Assembly: GCF_014196525.1 (NCBI RefSeq)
Contig: NZ_JACIDX010000002.1
Span: 62,001-126,000, forward strand
Length of the DNA stretch: 64,000 nt
Origin: Novosphingobium sediminicola
GTDB taxonomy: Bacteria > Pseudomonadota > Alphaproteobacteria > Sphingomonadales > Sphingomonadaceae
Direction: 5' to 3'
Both the position numbers and the translations under genes were made by a program. How positions within the stretch are numbered: position 1 is the stretch's first letter; the number at the start of each line of letters is the position of its first letter. Below the pieces are notes generated by a model. The model saw only the letters and a program-made list of their open reading frames with translations, was not told the origin of the DNA and ran no database searches. Shown piece after piece: positions 35,050 through 44,610 of the stretch.

Positions 35050-37062
35050 ATGTCCACCCCCCAATCCATGTTTGCGCCCGAACTGGTGCTGCCCGCGATG
35101 CGCGATGCCTTGCGCAAACTGGCCCCGCGCGAGCTTATCGGCAATCCGGTGCTGTTTACCACGGCGGTCGTCGCCACGCTGCTGACTGTCCTGCTGGTCA
35201 TCGGCGATGGCGGCCTGTCGCTGGGCTTTCAACTGCAATTGATCGCCTGGCTCTGGCTGACGGTTCTGTTCGGCACTTTTGCCGAGGCGCTGGCCGAAGG
35301 GCGGGGCCGGGCGCAGGCGGCCTCGCTGCGCGCCGCCAAATCCGATCTGGTCGCCCGCCTGCCCGATGGCCGCATGATCCCGGCCAGCCAGTTGCAGCGC
35401 GGCGACGAGGTGATCGTGGAAACCGGCGACCTGATCCCGGCCGATGGCGAGGTGATCGAGGGCGTGGCCAGCGTCAACGAGGCCGCCATCACCGGCGAGA
35501 GCGCCCCCGTCATCCGCGAGGCGGGCGGCGACCGCAGCGCCGTCACCGCCGGCACCCGCGTCATTTCCGACCACATCCGCGTGCGGGTGACGCAGGAGCC
35601 GGGGCAAGGCTTTCTCGACCGCATGATCGCGCTGGTCGAAGGCGCACAGCGGCAAAAGACCCCCAATGAGATCGCGTTGACGATCCTGCTGGTGGGGCTG
35701 ACCATCATCTTCCTGATCGCGGTGTCCACCATCCCGGCCTTTGCCCATTATGCGGGGGGCGGCGTGCCGGTGGCGGTGCTGGCGGCGCTGCTCATCACGC
35801 TCATCCCCACCACGATTGCCGCGCTGCTCTCGGCCATCGGCATTGCCGGGATGGACCGGCTGGTGCGCTTCAACGTGCTGGCCAAATCGGGCCGCGCGGT
35901 CGAGGCGGCGGGCGATATCGACGTGCTGCTGCTCGACAAGACCGGGACGATCACCGTGGGCGACCGGGCGGCCTGCGAGTTCCGCCCCCTGACCGGCGTG
36001 CCGATGGAACGCCTTGCGCAGGCCGCGCTGCTGGCCAGTCTGGCCGATGAAACGCCGGAGGGGCGCTCAATAGTGGTGCTGGCCCGCGCCGCCAATCTGG
36101 CGCAGGGCGCCCTGCCCGAGGATGCGCAGATCATCCCCTTTACCGCGCAGACCCGCCTGTCGGGCATCCGCACCGCGCAAAGCCTGATCCAGAAGGGGGC
36201 GGTGGATTCGCTGCTGCGCGCCCATCCCGATGCCGCGCAGAGCCCCGCCGCCGCCGATATGCGTCGCATCGCCGATGACATCGCCCGCCTTGGCCAGACG
36301 CCGCTGGGCGTGGCGGAAAATGGCCGCCTGCTGGGGGTGGTTGCGCTCAAAGACATCATCAAATCGGGCGTGCGCGACCGCTTTGCCCAATTGCGCCAGA
36401 TGGGCATCCGCACCGTGATGATCACTGGCGACAATCCCCTCACCGCCGCCGCCATCGCCGCCGAGGCAGGCGTCGACGATTTCCTGGCCGAAGCCACGCC
36501 TGAGGACAAGCTGGCCCTGATCCGCCATGAGCAGCAGGGCGGGCGTCTGGTGGCCATGTGCGGCGACGGCACCAATGACGCGCCCGCTCTGGCGCAGGCC
36601 GATGTGGGCGTGGCGATGAACACCGGCACGCAGGCCGCGCGCGAAGCGGGCAATATGGTCGATCTGGACTCCGACCCGACCAAGCTGATCGAGATCGTGG
36701 GTCTGGGCAAACAATTGCTGATGACGCGCGGGGCGCTGACCACCTTCAGCGTGGCCAATGATGTGGCCAAATATTTCGCCATCATCCCGGCCATGTTTGT
36801 CGTGCTCTACCCCGGGCTTGGCGCGCTCAACGTGATGGGGCTGGCCAGCCCGCAAAGCGCGATCCTTTCGGCTATCATCTTCAACGCGCTGATCATTCCG
36901 GCTTTGGTACCGCTGGCGCTGCGGGGCGTGACCTATCGCCCGATGGGCGCGGGACCGATGCTGGCGCGCAATCTGGCGATCTATGGGCTGGGCGGGCTGA
37001 TCGCGCCCTTTGTCGGCATCAAGGCGATCGACCTTGCCGTTGCCGCGCTCAATCTGGCCTGA
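35050..37062 (+). CDS. kdpB: Potassium-transporting ATPase subunit KdpB (P-type ATPase)
   Basis: A 670-residue P-type ATPase that supplies the energy. The phosphorylated aspartate is Asp296 in [20 protein letters not shown] belongs to the actuator domain, [31 protein letters not shown] and [22 protein letters not shown] to the nucleotide/phosphorylation domain. Seven membrane helices, the usual topology. Confidence 0.98.
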   Translation: MSTPQSMFAPELVLPAMRDALRKLAPRELIGNPVLFTTAVVATLLTVLLVIGDGGLSLGFQLQLIAWLWLTVLFGTFAEALAEGRGRAQAASLRAAKSDLVARLPDGRMIPASQLQRGDEVIVETGDLIPADGEVIEGVASVNEAAITGESAPVIREAGGDRSAVTAGTRVISDHIRVRVTQEPGQGFLDRMIALVEGAQRQKTPNEIALTILLVGLTIIFLIAVSTIPAFAHYAGGGVPVAVLAALLITLIPTTIAALLSAIGIAGMDRLVRFNVLAKSGRAVEAAGDIDVLLLDKTGTITVGDRAACEFRPLTGVPMERLAQAALLASLADETPEGRSIVVLARAANLAQGALPEDAQIIPFTAQTRLSGIRTAQSLIQKGAVDSLLRAHPDAAQSPAAADMRRIADDIARLGQTPLGVAENGRLLGVVALKDIIKSGVRDRFAQLRQMGIRTVMITGDNPLTAAAIAAEAGVDDFLAEATPEDKLALIRHEQQGGRLVAMCGDGTNDAPALAQADVGVAMNTGTQAAREAGNMVDLDSDPTKLIEIVGLGKQLLMTRGALTTFSVANDVAKYFAIIPAMFVVLYPGLGALNVMGLASPQSAILSAIIFNALIIPALVPLALRGVTYRPMGAGPMLARNLAIYGLGGLIAPFVGIKAIDLAVAALNLA

Positions 37063-37074
37063 GGGAGATAACCC

Positions 37075-37653
37075 ATGCTCAAGACTTTTGCTTCCGCCCT
37101 GCGCCCCGCTCTGGTGATGACCGGCGGTTTTGCCCTGCTACTGGGCGGGGCCTATCCTTTGGCCATCACCGCCGCCGCGCAGGCCCTTTTCCCGCATCAG
37201 GCCAATGGCAGCCTGATCGAGCGCAACGGGCGGGTGATCGGCTCGGAATTGCTGGCGCAGGGCTTTGCCGCGCCCGCCTATTTCCACCCCCGCCCTTCCG
37301 CCGCCAATTATGACGCCAGCGCTTCGGCAGGCTCCAACCTTGGCCCTGCATCGGCGGCGCTGGCCCAGCGCATCGCCAAGGATGCCGCCGCCCTGCGCGC
37401 CCAAGGCTATCCCGACGTCCCACCTGCAATGGTGACCACCTCCGCCTCGGGGCTCGACCCCCATATCAGCCCCGAGGCGGCCCTTTTGCAGGCACCCCGC
37501 GTGGCGCAGGCGCGCCATATGCCCGTGGCCCGCGTCGAGGCGCTGGTGCGCGCCGCCATCGAAACGCCGCTGGCGGGCGTGCTGGGCGAAAACCGGGTCA
37601 ATGTACTGCGGCTCAATCTGGCTCTCGACGCAGCGGGGCATGCGGGAGCATGA
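37075..37653 (+). CDS. kdpC: Potassium-transporting ATPase subunit KdpC
   Basis: A 192-residue subunit with one N-terminal helix (ALVMTGGFALLLGGAYPLAITAAAQALFP) and a periplasmic domain. Signatures are ANGSLIERNGRVIGSELLAQGF, YFHPRPSAANYDASASAGSNLGP, SASGLDPHISPEAALLQAPRVAQAR and NVLRLNLALD. The start follows GAGGGAG. Confidence 0.97.
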   Translation: MLKTFASALRPALVMTGGFALLLGGAYPLAITAAAQALFPHQANGSLIERNGRVIGSELLAQGFAAPAYFHPRPSAANYDASASAGSNLGPASAALAQRIAKDAAALRAQGYPDVPPAMVTTSASGLDPHISPEAALLQAPRVAQARHMPVARVEALVRAAIETPLAGVLGENRVNVLRLNLALDAAGHAGA

Positions 37654-37659
37654 TGGCGC

Positions 37660-40338
37660 ATGAACACGATCCGCCCCGATCCCGACGCCCTGCTGCGCAC
37701 GATAGACAGACAGGATAGCACGCGGGGCCGCCTCAAGCTCTTCCTTGGGGCAGCCCCGGGCGTTGGCAAGACCTATGAGATGCTGATGCAGGCCGCACGC
37801 CGCCGCGATGCGGGCGAGGATGTGGTGATCGGCGTGATCGAAACCCATGGCCGCGCCGAAACCGAACAGCGCGCGGCCGGATTTGAGATCATCCCCCGCC
37901 GCGCCATCGACCATCGCGGCCAGACCCTGCATGAGATGGACCTCGACGCCATTATCGCGCGCCGCCCCGCCCTCGTGCTGATCGACGAACTGGCCCATAC
38001 CAACGCCCCCGGCTGCCGCCATGACAAGCGCTGGCAGGATGTCGAGGAAGTGCTGAACGCGGGGATCGACGTTTACTCGACCCTCAATGTCCAGCATCTG
38101 GAAAGCCTCAACGATGTGGTGGCCTCCTTTGCCCGGCTGCACGTGCGCGAGACCCTGCCCGACCGGGTGCTGGACCATGCCGAGATCGAGGTGGTGGACA
38201 TTCCCCCCGGCGAACTGATCGAACGGCTGAAAGCGGGCAAGGTCTATGTGCCGCAGGAGGCGAGCCGAGCGCTGGCGCATTTCTTTTCCCATTCCAATCT
38301 GACGGCCCTGCGCGAACTGGCGCTGCGCCGCGCGGCGCAGGCGGTCGATGCGCAAATGCTCGATTACCTGCGCGCCCATGCGCTTGAGGGAACATGGGCG
38401 GCGGGCGAGCGTCTGTTGGTGGCCGTGGGCGCGGATGCCGGGGCGCAGGAGGTGGTGCGCGCGGGCAAGAGGCTGGCGGATTCCCTTTCGGCGCCCTGGA
38501 CGGCGGTGCATATCGAAACCGGCCCGGCCTCCCCCAACCTCGCCTCGCCCGCACCGTCATCGCGCGAGGAGCTGTCCGCCGCGCTTCATCTCGCCTCGCA
38601 ATTGGGGGCGCAGGTGGCGACCATTCCGGCAGGGGGGCTGCCCGAAGGGCTGGCCCATATGGCGGCGGATTTGCGCGCCACAATCCTCGTGTTGGGTCAG
38701 GGCAGGCGGCGGGGTCTGTTCCGGCGGGAGGCCCTGTCGGCGCAACTGGCGGCTTTGGGGCTTGGCGCGGCCATGCATATTGTGCCCTGCGCGGCCGCGC
38801 CCCGCCGACCGACGGCGGGCCGCGATGGAGAGTTCGATCTGGCCGCTTGGCTGTTCCCGCCCGGCCTGCTGATTTCGGGCGCGCTGATCGCCTGCGTCAC
38901 TTTGGCGGGGGTGCTGTTTTCCGCGCTGGGCAGCGTGACCAATATCGCGCTGCTCTATCTGTTGCCGGTGATGCTGGCGGCCACGCGCTATGGATTGTGG
39001 ACGGGGATCGTGACGGGGCTGATCTCCTCGCTCGCGTATAATTTCTTCTTCATCCCCCCGATCCACACTTTCACCATCGCCGATCCGCAGAACCTGATCA
39101 CAGTGGTGGTGCTGCTGGCGGTAGTTCTGGTGGTCAGCCACATGGCGGGGCGTTTGCGCGATACGGCGATGCTGTCGCGGGCCAGCGCGGTGCGATCCAG
39201 CGCGCTGGCGGGATTTGCGCGGCAATTGACCGGGATCGGCGCGGCGGGCGAACTGGGGCGCGTGCTGTGCGAGGAAGGCGCGGGGCTGCTGGGGTGCTAT
39301 ACGGTGCTGCTGATGCCGCATGACGGCGCCCTTGCCCAGATCGCGGCCATTCCGCAGGAGATCACCCTGCAAGCGCTGGACCGGGTGGTGGCGCAATGGT
39401 CCTTTGACAATCGCAAGCCCGCCGGGCGTGGGTCCGACACGCTTTCGGCGGCGGAATGGTTGTTCCTGCCGGTCGAGGCCGGGGGCAAGGCGCTGGCCGT
39501 GCTGGGCGTGGCGCATCCCGATGCGGCGCAGCCGGTGCGGGCCGATCTTTTGCCCATGCTGACCAGCTTTCTCGATCAGGCGGGCCTTGCGCTGGACCGT
39601 ATCCGGCTGGAGGCCGAACGCGGCCATATGCGGCGGCTTGAGGAGCGCGATGCCTTGCGCGCCGCCCTGCTCTCCTCGGTCAGCCATGATCTGCGCACGC
39701 CGCTTACGGCGGTGGTTGGCCTGCTCGGCGATCTGACGCCTGCCGATCCCGAACAGGAGCGCGTGCTGAACCTCGCCCGCGCCGAGGCCGAGCGGCTGCA
39801 ACGCTTCGTCGCCAATCTGCTCGACATGGTGCGGATCGAGACGGGCGCGGTCGAACTGCATCCCGAGCCGGTCGATCTGGCCGAGGCGGTCGGCAGCGCC
39901 GCGCATGATCTGCGCCGCTTGCTGGGGCAAAGGAGCCTGGCCGTGGATATAGCCGCCGATCTGCCCCTCGTGCGGCTTGATCCGCGCTTGCTGCACCATT
40001 GCCTGATAAACCTGATCGAGAATGCAGCCCATTACAGCCCCGCCGCCACGCCCATCCGCATAGAGGTGCGCGCCGATGCCGACGGGCTGGATCTGGCGGT
40101 AATCGACGAAGGCCCCGGATTGCCGCCGGGCAGCGAGACCCGCGTGTTCGAAACCTTCACCCGCCTCGAAGGATCGGACCGCAAGGGCGGCACAGGGCTT
40201 GGCCTGGCCATCGTCAAGGGCTTTGCCGAAGCGATGGGATTGCAGGTCCGTGCGGCCAATCGCGCGGATGGCAAGGGGGCCCGTTTTACGCTGCGCATGC
40301 CCGGCGGATTGCTATGGAAGGAAAATGACAGGTCATGA
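37660..40338 (+). CDS. kdpD: Sensor histidine kinase KdpD
   Basis: An 892-residue sensor of potassium limitation. From the N-terminus: a KdpD domain with Walker A GAAPGVGKT (residues 30-38) and DELAHTN, a USP-like domain, four closely spaced membrane helices (about residues 405-505), a GAF-like region, the phosphoacceptor His676 in SSVSHDLRTPLTAVVG, and an ATPase domain (NLIENAAHYSP, DEGPGLPPG, GGTGLGLAIVKG). Standard length. The start is seven bases after the kdpC stop. Confidence 0.97.
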   Translation: MNTIRPDPDALLRTIDRQDSTRGRLKLFLGAAPGVGKTYEMLMQAARRRDAGEDVVIGVIETHGRAETEQRAAGFEIIPRRAIDHRGQTLHEMDLDAIIARRPALVLIDELAHTNAPGCRHDKRWQDVEEVLNAGIDVYSTLNVQHLESLNDVVASFARLHVRETLPDRVLDHAEIEVVDIPPGELIERLKAGKVYVPQEASRALAHFFSHSNLTALRELALRRAAQAVDAQMLDYLRAHALEGTWAAGERLLVAVGADAGAQEVVRAGKRLADSLSAPWTAVHIETGPASPNLASPAPSSREELSAALHLASQLGAQVATIPAGGLPEGLAHMAADLRATILVLGQGRRRGLFRREALSAQLAALGLGAAMHIVPCAAAPRRPTAGRDGEFDLAAWLFPPGLLISGALIACVTLAGVLFSALGSVTNIALLYLLPVMLAATRYGLWTGIVTGLISSLAYNFFFIPPIHTFTIADPQNLITVVVLLAVVLVVSHMAGRLRDTAMLSRASAVRSSALAGFARQLTGIGAAGELGRVLCEEGAGLLGCYTVLLMPHDGALAQIAAIPQEITLQALDRVVAQWSFDNRKPAGRGSDTLSAAEWLFLPVEAGGKALAVLGVAHPDAAQPVRADLLPMLTSFLDQAGLALDRIRLEAERGHMRRLEERDALRAALLSSVSHDLRTPLTAVVGLLGDLTPADPEQERVLNLARAEAERLQRFVANLLDMVRIETGAVELHPEPVDLAEAVGSAAHDLRRLLGQRSLAVDIAADLPLVRLDPRLLHHCLINLIENAAHYSPAATPIRIEVRADADGLDLAVIDEGPGLPPGSETRVFETFTRLEGSDRKGGTGLGLAIVKGFAEAMGLQVRAANRADGKGARFTLRMPGGLLWKENDRS

Positions 40339-41027
40339 CCGCGCCCGGAAAACTGGCTAAAATTCTGGTGGTGGACGATGAAATGGCGATCCGCCGCCTG
40401 TTGCGAGGCAGCCTGTCGCGGGCGGGCATGGATGTGGTGGAAGCCGCCAATGCGCGCGAGGCGCTGGCCGCGCTGGATATCGACAAGCCTGATCTGGTGC
40501 TGCTCGATCTGGGCCTGCCCGACCGGGACGGGCAGGAGCTGATCGGGCCGGTCAAGGCGAGCCGGGCGGCGCTGCTGGTCGTCTCGGCCCGCGATGCCAC
40601 GGCGCAAAAGGTGGCTGCGCTTGATCTGGGCGCTGATGATTATGTCACCAAACCCTTCGATACGGATGAAGTCCTCGCCCGTGTGCGGGTCGCCCTGCGC
40701 AATCGGCTGCTGGCCGACAATACCGCGCCGATGGTGTGTTTTGGGGTGGTGGAGGTCGATCTGGCGGCCCGCATCGTGCGGCGCGATGGAGCAGAGGTGC
40801 ATCTTAGCCCCAAGGAATATGGCTTTCTGGCCGAACTGGCGCGTTATCCGGGGCGGGTTGTATCACATGCCGCAATCCTGCGCGCGGTATGGGGGCCCGG
40901 ACAGGAGCAGGCGGTGGAATATCTGCGCGTGGCCGCGCGCGGGCTGCGGCGCAAGCTGGAGGATGTTCCGGTCGAACAGAGTGTTATCCGCAACGAACCG
41001 GGCGTGGGCTATCGGCTAATGCTCTGA
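40335..41027 (+). CDS. kdpE: Response regulator KdpE
   Basis: A 230-residue OmpR-type regulator. The receiver phosphorylation site is Asp58 in LVLLDLGLPDRDG, with Asp14 and Asp15 in VVDDE and Lys in YVTKPF. The C-terminal winged helix (LSPKEYGFLAELARYPGRVVSHAAILRAVWGP) binds DNA. It overlaps the kdpD stop (ATGA) and ends the cluster. Confidence 0.97.
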   Translation: MTAPGKLAKILVVDDEMAIRRLLRGSLSRAGMDVVEAANAREALAALDIDKPDLVLLDLGLPDRDGQELIGPVKASRAALLVVSARDATAQKVAALDLGADDYVTKPFDTDEVLARVRVALRNRLLADNTAPMVCFGVVEVDLAARIVRRDGAEVHLSPKEYGFLAELARYPGRVVSHAAILRAVWGPGQEQAVEYLRVAARGLRRKLEDVPVEQSVIRNEPGVGYRLML

Positions 41028-41183
41028 TCCGCGCCGGCAAAGCCCGCCTGCTCCTCCTCCGGCTGGGGGGGGATATAGACCCCTTGTGCCGGAAGCGGCG
41101 GCCTGAACGTCGAAAGGATGTGATACGGTAAGTGCCTCGCCGGGACGGGGCATTGCGGCGACCGAACGGATAGCCAGGACGGC

Positions 41184-41774
41184 TCAATCCTCCTCAACCG
41201 GGCGGGCAAGATGCAGCGCATGATCGCGCACATCCCCCGGCCATCCCTCCATCGCCGTGGCCAACGCGGCCATGTCATCGGCAAACAACGCCCGGCTCAC
41301 CGCCTCGAAATCGAGGAAATCGCCCGCCAGCGCCGCCATGAAGCGATAGGCCCGTTCATGAGCAAGGCGGGTCGCGGTTCGCCCCTTATCCTCCTTGCGC
41401 GCCTGTTCGACCAGACGGCGCAGGGCCTGCGATGCCCCGCCCGGCTGCTGGGCCAGCCAGTCCCAATGGCGCGGCAGCAGGGTAACTTCGCGCGCGACCA
41501 CCCCCAGCTTGGGACGGCCGCGTTTGCGCGCCTCCGGCCGGGCGCCCTGATAGGCGGCCAGTCTGGAGATGATTTGCGCCGTTGTGCCGCGCAGGTCGAT
41601 GTCGATCTGTGCCCCGGTGGCATCGTCAAAGATCAGGATCGGGGCCTGCGCCCCCTCCATCCGCGCGTTCACGGCCAGCGCCACATCGGCCAGATCGCCG
41701 GCGGCCAGCCTCTGTCCGCCGACAAAGGCGGTGCAAGGCATCGAAAGGGGGTGATCCAAAGCATTTTCCATCAT
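41184..41774 (-). CDS. DUF2239 family protein
   Basis: A 196-residue protein matching DUF2239. The start CTAFVGGQRLAAGDLADVALAV, then ILIFDDATGAQIDIDLRGT, RKRGRPKLGVVAREVTLLPRHWDWLAQQPGGASQALRRLVEQAR and YRFMAALAGDFLDFEAVSRALFADD. The arginine/lysine-rich RKRGRPKLGV piece looks like an AT-hook-style or nucleic-acid-contacting loop. No function is established. It is divergent from a GIY-YIG gene across an 80-base intergenic region with tandem repeats, suggesting a functional pair. Confidence 0.85.
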   Translation of the reverse strand: MMENALDHPLSMPCTAFVGGQRLAAGDLADVALAVNARMEGAQAPILIFDDATGAQIDIDLRGTTAQIISRLAAYQGARPEARKRGRPKLGVVAREVTLLPRHWDWLAQQPGGASQALRRLVEQARKEDKGRTATRLAHERAYRFMAALAGDFLDFEAVSRALFADDMAALATAMEGWPGDVRDHALHLARPVEED

Positions 41775-41801
41775 TATGCCCTGATGAATTATTTAGACTT
41801 G

Positions 41802-41826
41802 CGGGTCAATATATCCGGGTAATATA
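41802..41826. promoter_or_regulatory. Tandem CGGGTmAATATA repeats in the DUF2239/GIY-YIG divergent promoter
   Basis: CGGGTCAATATA (41802-41813) and CGGGTAATATA (41816-41826) are direct repeats 14 bases apart. The second contains TAATAT, a possible -10 element for the GIY-YIG gene. The layout resembles a shared regulator site. Confidence 0.4.
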
Positions 41827-41855
41827 AAGAGGGCCTGCATAGGAAAGGAACCACA

Positions 41856-42191
41856 ATGACGGGACAAAGCAGGCGCAACGCCGTGGCGGCCTATAAGGAT
41901 CGCAAGGTCGAGGCGGGCATCTATGCCCTGCGCTGCGCTGCGTCGGGCCAGTTATGGATCGGCAAGGCCCCCGACCTCTCCACCATCAAGAACCGCCTGT
42001 GGTTTACCCTGCGTCAGGGCGGCAATCCCCATCGCAGCCTGCAGGAGGCATGGACGCTCCACGGCGCCGAGGCCTTCACCTTTGAGGTGGTGGAATGCAT
42101 GAAGGAGGAAGATCTGCGGTTCGGCCGCGACCGGGCACTAAAAGGCCGCCTCGATCATTGGCTGGCCATATGGGGCGGAACGGCGATCTGA
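41856..42191 (+). CDS. Small GIY-YIG-family nuclease-like protein
   Basis: A 111-residue protein with a shortened GIY-YIG core. GIYALRC is the first motif and LWIGKAPDL the second (YIG changed to WIG), then KNRLWFTLRQGG with the conserved Arg, and FTFEVVE with the catalytic Glu. The domain occupies nearly the whole protein, with no extra DNA-binding domain. Members of this solo class are poorly understood. The start follows AGGAAAGGAA. Whether it cuts DNA is unknown. Confidence 0.82.
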   Translation: MTGQSRRNAVAAYKDRKVEAGIYALRCAASGQLWIGKAPDLSTIKNRLWFTLRQGGNPHRSLQEAWTLHGAEAFTFEVVECMKEEDLRFGRDRALKGRLDHWLAIWGGTAI

Positions 42192-42200
42192 GCGGGGCGA

Positions 42201-42911
42201 TCAGCCGCCTGCCGCCTTGGCTTTGCCCCTGCGCGCGTCCACATCGGCAGCGCTGTCGCTGGCGAAATAGATGTCGCGTGCCTCGTTGATGAAGCCGATC
42301 ATCAGATCGTGGACACGCAGGCCATCGCGCCGCTCAAAGGCATAGAGCAGATCGAGCGTCAGTTCGACCACCAGCTTCTGCGCGCCCGGATCGATCACCG
42401 TGCGGCGGCGCACGATCAACACCTGATCGACAAAGCGCTGGATCGAGGCCGCCATTCGCTTGTTGGGCACAACGTCCAGCCAGACCTGCCGAAACTGGCT
42501 GTTGGCATCCATCAGCCCTTCGGTATCGCCCGCAGCCTGCGCCGCAGCGGCCAGTTCGTAGGCCTTGCGCAGGGCGACCAGATGCTCGGCCTCCAGCAGC
42601 GGGCAGGCCGATCCCGCCGCTCTGGGCTCCAGTTGCAGGCGGACCTCGAAAATCTCGGCTACATCCTGATCCGACAATTGCGGCAGGGCAAAGCCCCGCG
42701 TCGTGCCCACCAGATAGCCTTCATGGACCAGAAGGAGCAGAGCCTGACGCGCGGGCATGCGCGAAACGCCGAATTCGGCCGCGATGGCGGTATCGACGAT
42801 CCTTTCGCCATCCTTGATTTCGCCGCGCTGGATGCGTTTCAGAACCGTCTGATAAATGTCCGGGCTGCCGGATGAGGGGGTCACCGGAACAATTTTGTCA
42901 GACGTGCTCAT
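42201..42911 (-). CDS. GntR-family (FadR/FCD-type) regulator
   Basis: A 236-residue regulator with an N-terminal winged HTH (IYQTVLKRIQRGEIKDGERIVDTAIAAEFGVSRMPARQALLLLVHEGYL) and an all-helical C-terminal FCD domain (EIFEVRLQLEPRAAGSA to LTLDLLYAFERRDGLRVHDLMIGFINEARDIYF). FCD-domain GntR proteins usually sense organic acids. It is the last gene of the minus-strand oxygenase operon and its likely controller. The start at 42911 follows a GGGTGA site; the frame is open further upstream. Confidence 0.9.
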   Translation of the reverse strand: MSTSDKIVPVTPSSGSPDIYQTVLKRIQRGEIKDGERIVDTAIAAEFGVSRMPARQALLLLVHEGYLVGTTRGFALPQLSDQDVAEIFEVRLQLEPRAAGSACPLLEAEHLVALRKAYELAAAAQAAGDTEGLMDANSQFRQVWLDVVPNKRMAASIQRFVDQVLIVRRRTVIDPGAQKLVVELTLDLLYAFERRDGLRVHDLMIGFINEARDIYFASDSAADVDARRGKAKAAGG

Positions 42912-42987
42912 GCGCTTCACCCTTAAAACTGAATTCGGATTGCACCTCTGCTCCGCGCTGTCCAGCCTATTTTCACCCAAATTCCGA

Positions 42988-43596
42988 TCATAAAGGCGGC
43001 ATCATCTGCATCAGATCGGTGGAGCGGACATACCAGCCCGGCCCCTGCATCCGCCCGACAAGCTGCATCGCGGGCGTATCGAGATGCCCTCTTTCGGCAT
43101 CAATCACCAACCGATCCGCCACATGCATCACCGCAACCCGCGCCAGCACGATGGTCAGATCCGGCCCCATCTCGATCAGATGGGCCGTGCGGCATTCGAA
43201 ACTGACCGGGGCGCTGGCGATGCGCGGCGGCGCGACAGCATCGGACGGCAACCAGTCAATCCCGCAATGCGCCAGTTCATCAACCTGCGGCGCGAAATCG
43301 CGGGCGGTCTCATTCATCGCCGCCGCATCCGCCACGCTGACCAGATTGACCACCAGTTCGCCCGTGGCCGCGATATTGGCCAGCGTGTCCTTGGCCGTCC
43401 CATCGGCGCGAAATTGCAACCCAAGCGCGAGAATGGGAGGCGAGGCCCCCATCATGTTGAATGAGCTGAAGGGCGCAGCATTGCGCAGGCCATCTTTGCC
43501 CACCGTGGTCACCCATGCAATCGGGCGCGGCGTCACCGAGGATGTCATCAGGCGATAGCGGTGGGCGGCGGAAAGCTCATCCATTTCAAACCGCAT
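42988..43596 (-). CDS. Flavin reductase-like domain protein
   Basis: A 202-residue FMN-binding split-barrel protein. YRLMTSSVTPRPIAWVTTVGKDGLRNAAPFSSFNMMGASPPILALGL is the family signature, and the GTAKDTLANIAATGELVVNLVS region binds flavin. It could supply reduced flavin or electrons to the upstream oxygenase, for which no ferredoxin or reductase gene is present. It overlaps the EthD-like gene by 11 bases. Confidence 0.88.
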   Translation of the reverse strand: MRFEMDELSAAHRYRLMTSSVTPRPIAWVTTVGKDGLRNAAPFSSFNMMGASPPILALGLQFRADGTAKDTLANIAATGELVVNLVSVADAAAMNETARDFAPQVDELAHCGIDWLPSDAVAPPRIASAPVSFECRTAHLIEMGPDLTIVLARVAVMHVADRLVIDAERGHLDTPAMQLVGRMQGPGWYVRSTDLMQMMPPL

Positions 43597-44278
43597 GGTC
43601 GAACGCTCCCTGCCTGCTGTATAAAGTCATGGTTTTCATCGCGAAATGCCCACTGCCCCCATCAAAGGAGGGGAATTGCGCGCGGTCGGCCTTCATCTCT
43701 TCCCGCACCGGCGAATGCAGCGCATGCTCCAGCGCGGCCTCATCGTCGAACAGGATACGGTTGCGCTGAAAATGCGCCTCGCGCGGCCAGTCCAGATCAT
43801 CGATCCATTCGACAGGCGTATAGATTTCGAGGCTGCGCAAACCGGGAAAGCGGGTCATGACCGGCGCGTGATCGGCCAGATAATGTCGGTGCCAAGTGTT
43901 GGTATCGCGCGGCTGCCCCCAATAATGGACCATATAGGCGCAGCCTGTCGCCGTGCGCCCAGCCTCAGGCACAACAAAGCTGCGGCAGACCATCGCCTGA
44001 TGGCGCAAGGAAACACCATGCCCCAAAGCTTCAGGCAGGCGGACCAAAGCCCCATTTGCCCCCGCTTCCAGATCCTCCAGCCGGTCGTAATAGAGTTGCA
44101 GCATCCCAACCGGCGCCGGGCCATCGTCGTAATAAAGATCACGCGCGCCCGCAGGCTCCATCGCCACCGCATAAATCAGCCCTTCAATCGCCCCCAATAG
44201 CCGGGCGACGCGCTTTACGTCCATGGCCCAGCCCCCCTCGCCCGCCATCGCGGTCAGGAAATGGCAAAAGCCCGTCAT
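43586..44278 (-). CDS. EthD-like dimeric alpha-beta barrel protein
   Basis: A 230-residue protein. The C-terminal half (YMVHYWGQPRDTNTWHRHYLADHAPVMTRFPGLRSLEIYTPVEW) is an EthD-type ferredoxin-like domain, as found in small ring-cleavage and ether-degradation accessory proteins. The N-terminal half (about residues 1-110) has a similar size and may be a diverged second domain. The start is an ATGA overlap with the DUF35 gene. Its exact chemistry is not known; position suggests it handles an intermediate of the pathway. Confidence 0.72.
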   Translation of the reverse strand: MTGFCHFLTAMAGEGGWAMDVKRVARLLGAIEGLIYAVAMEPAGARDLYYDDGPAPVGMLQLYYDRLEDLEAGANGALVRLPEALGHGVSLRHQAMVCRSFVVPEAGRTATGCAYMVHYWGQPRDTNTWHRHYLADHAPVMTRFPGLRSLEIYTPVEWIDDLDWPREAHFQRNRILFDDEAALEHALHSPVREEMKADRAQFPSFDGGSGHFAMKTMTLYSRQGAFDHAV

Positions 44279-44610
44279 ACGCCCGCCTCCAGCGCGCCCG
44301 CATACCACAGGGCCGTGCCATCGCGGCCCGCCTCCTGCCGCAAACAAACGGATTGGCCATCGACAAGCCCCGCATCGACAAAGGCGATGATCCGCAACCC
44401 GCAGTCCAGACTCACTGTCCCGATCCGCAAGGGCAGATCACCGGCAAAACCCGGCTCCAGACTGCGATGCACAATGGCGCTGACGATCAACCGCCCCTCG
44501 CCCGTTTCCTCCACCGGCCCCAACGCATCGGCCAGACAGGCACGGCACAGCGCACGCGGAGGATATTGCCGCGCCCCGCATTGGGCGCAACCTTGCAAGG
44601 TGATGGTCAT
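44275..44610 (-). CDS. DUF35 OB-fold protein with zinc ribbon
   Basis: A 111-residue protein. The N-terminal rubredoxin-like zinc ribbon has CAQCGARQYPPRALCRACL (two CxxC pairs) and the rest forms an OB-fold (EETGEGRLIVSAIVHR, RIGTVSLDCGLRIIAFV). DUF35 proteins bind acyl-CoA and team up with thiolase-like proteins, as ChsH2 does with the Ltp2 aldolase in steroid side-chain breakdown. It sits in ATGA overlaps on both sides (thiolase-like upstream, EthD-like downstream). Confidence 0.9.
   Translation of the reverse strand: MTITLQGCAQCGARQYPPRALCRACLADALGPVEETGEGRLIVSAIVHRSLEPGFAGDLPLRIGTVSLDCGLRIIAFVDAGLVDGQSVCLRQEAGRDGTALWYAGALEAGV

Noticed and set aside
38557..40032. 491-codon leftward frame inside kdpD
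   Set aside because: Antisense to a complete KdpD with all motifs.
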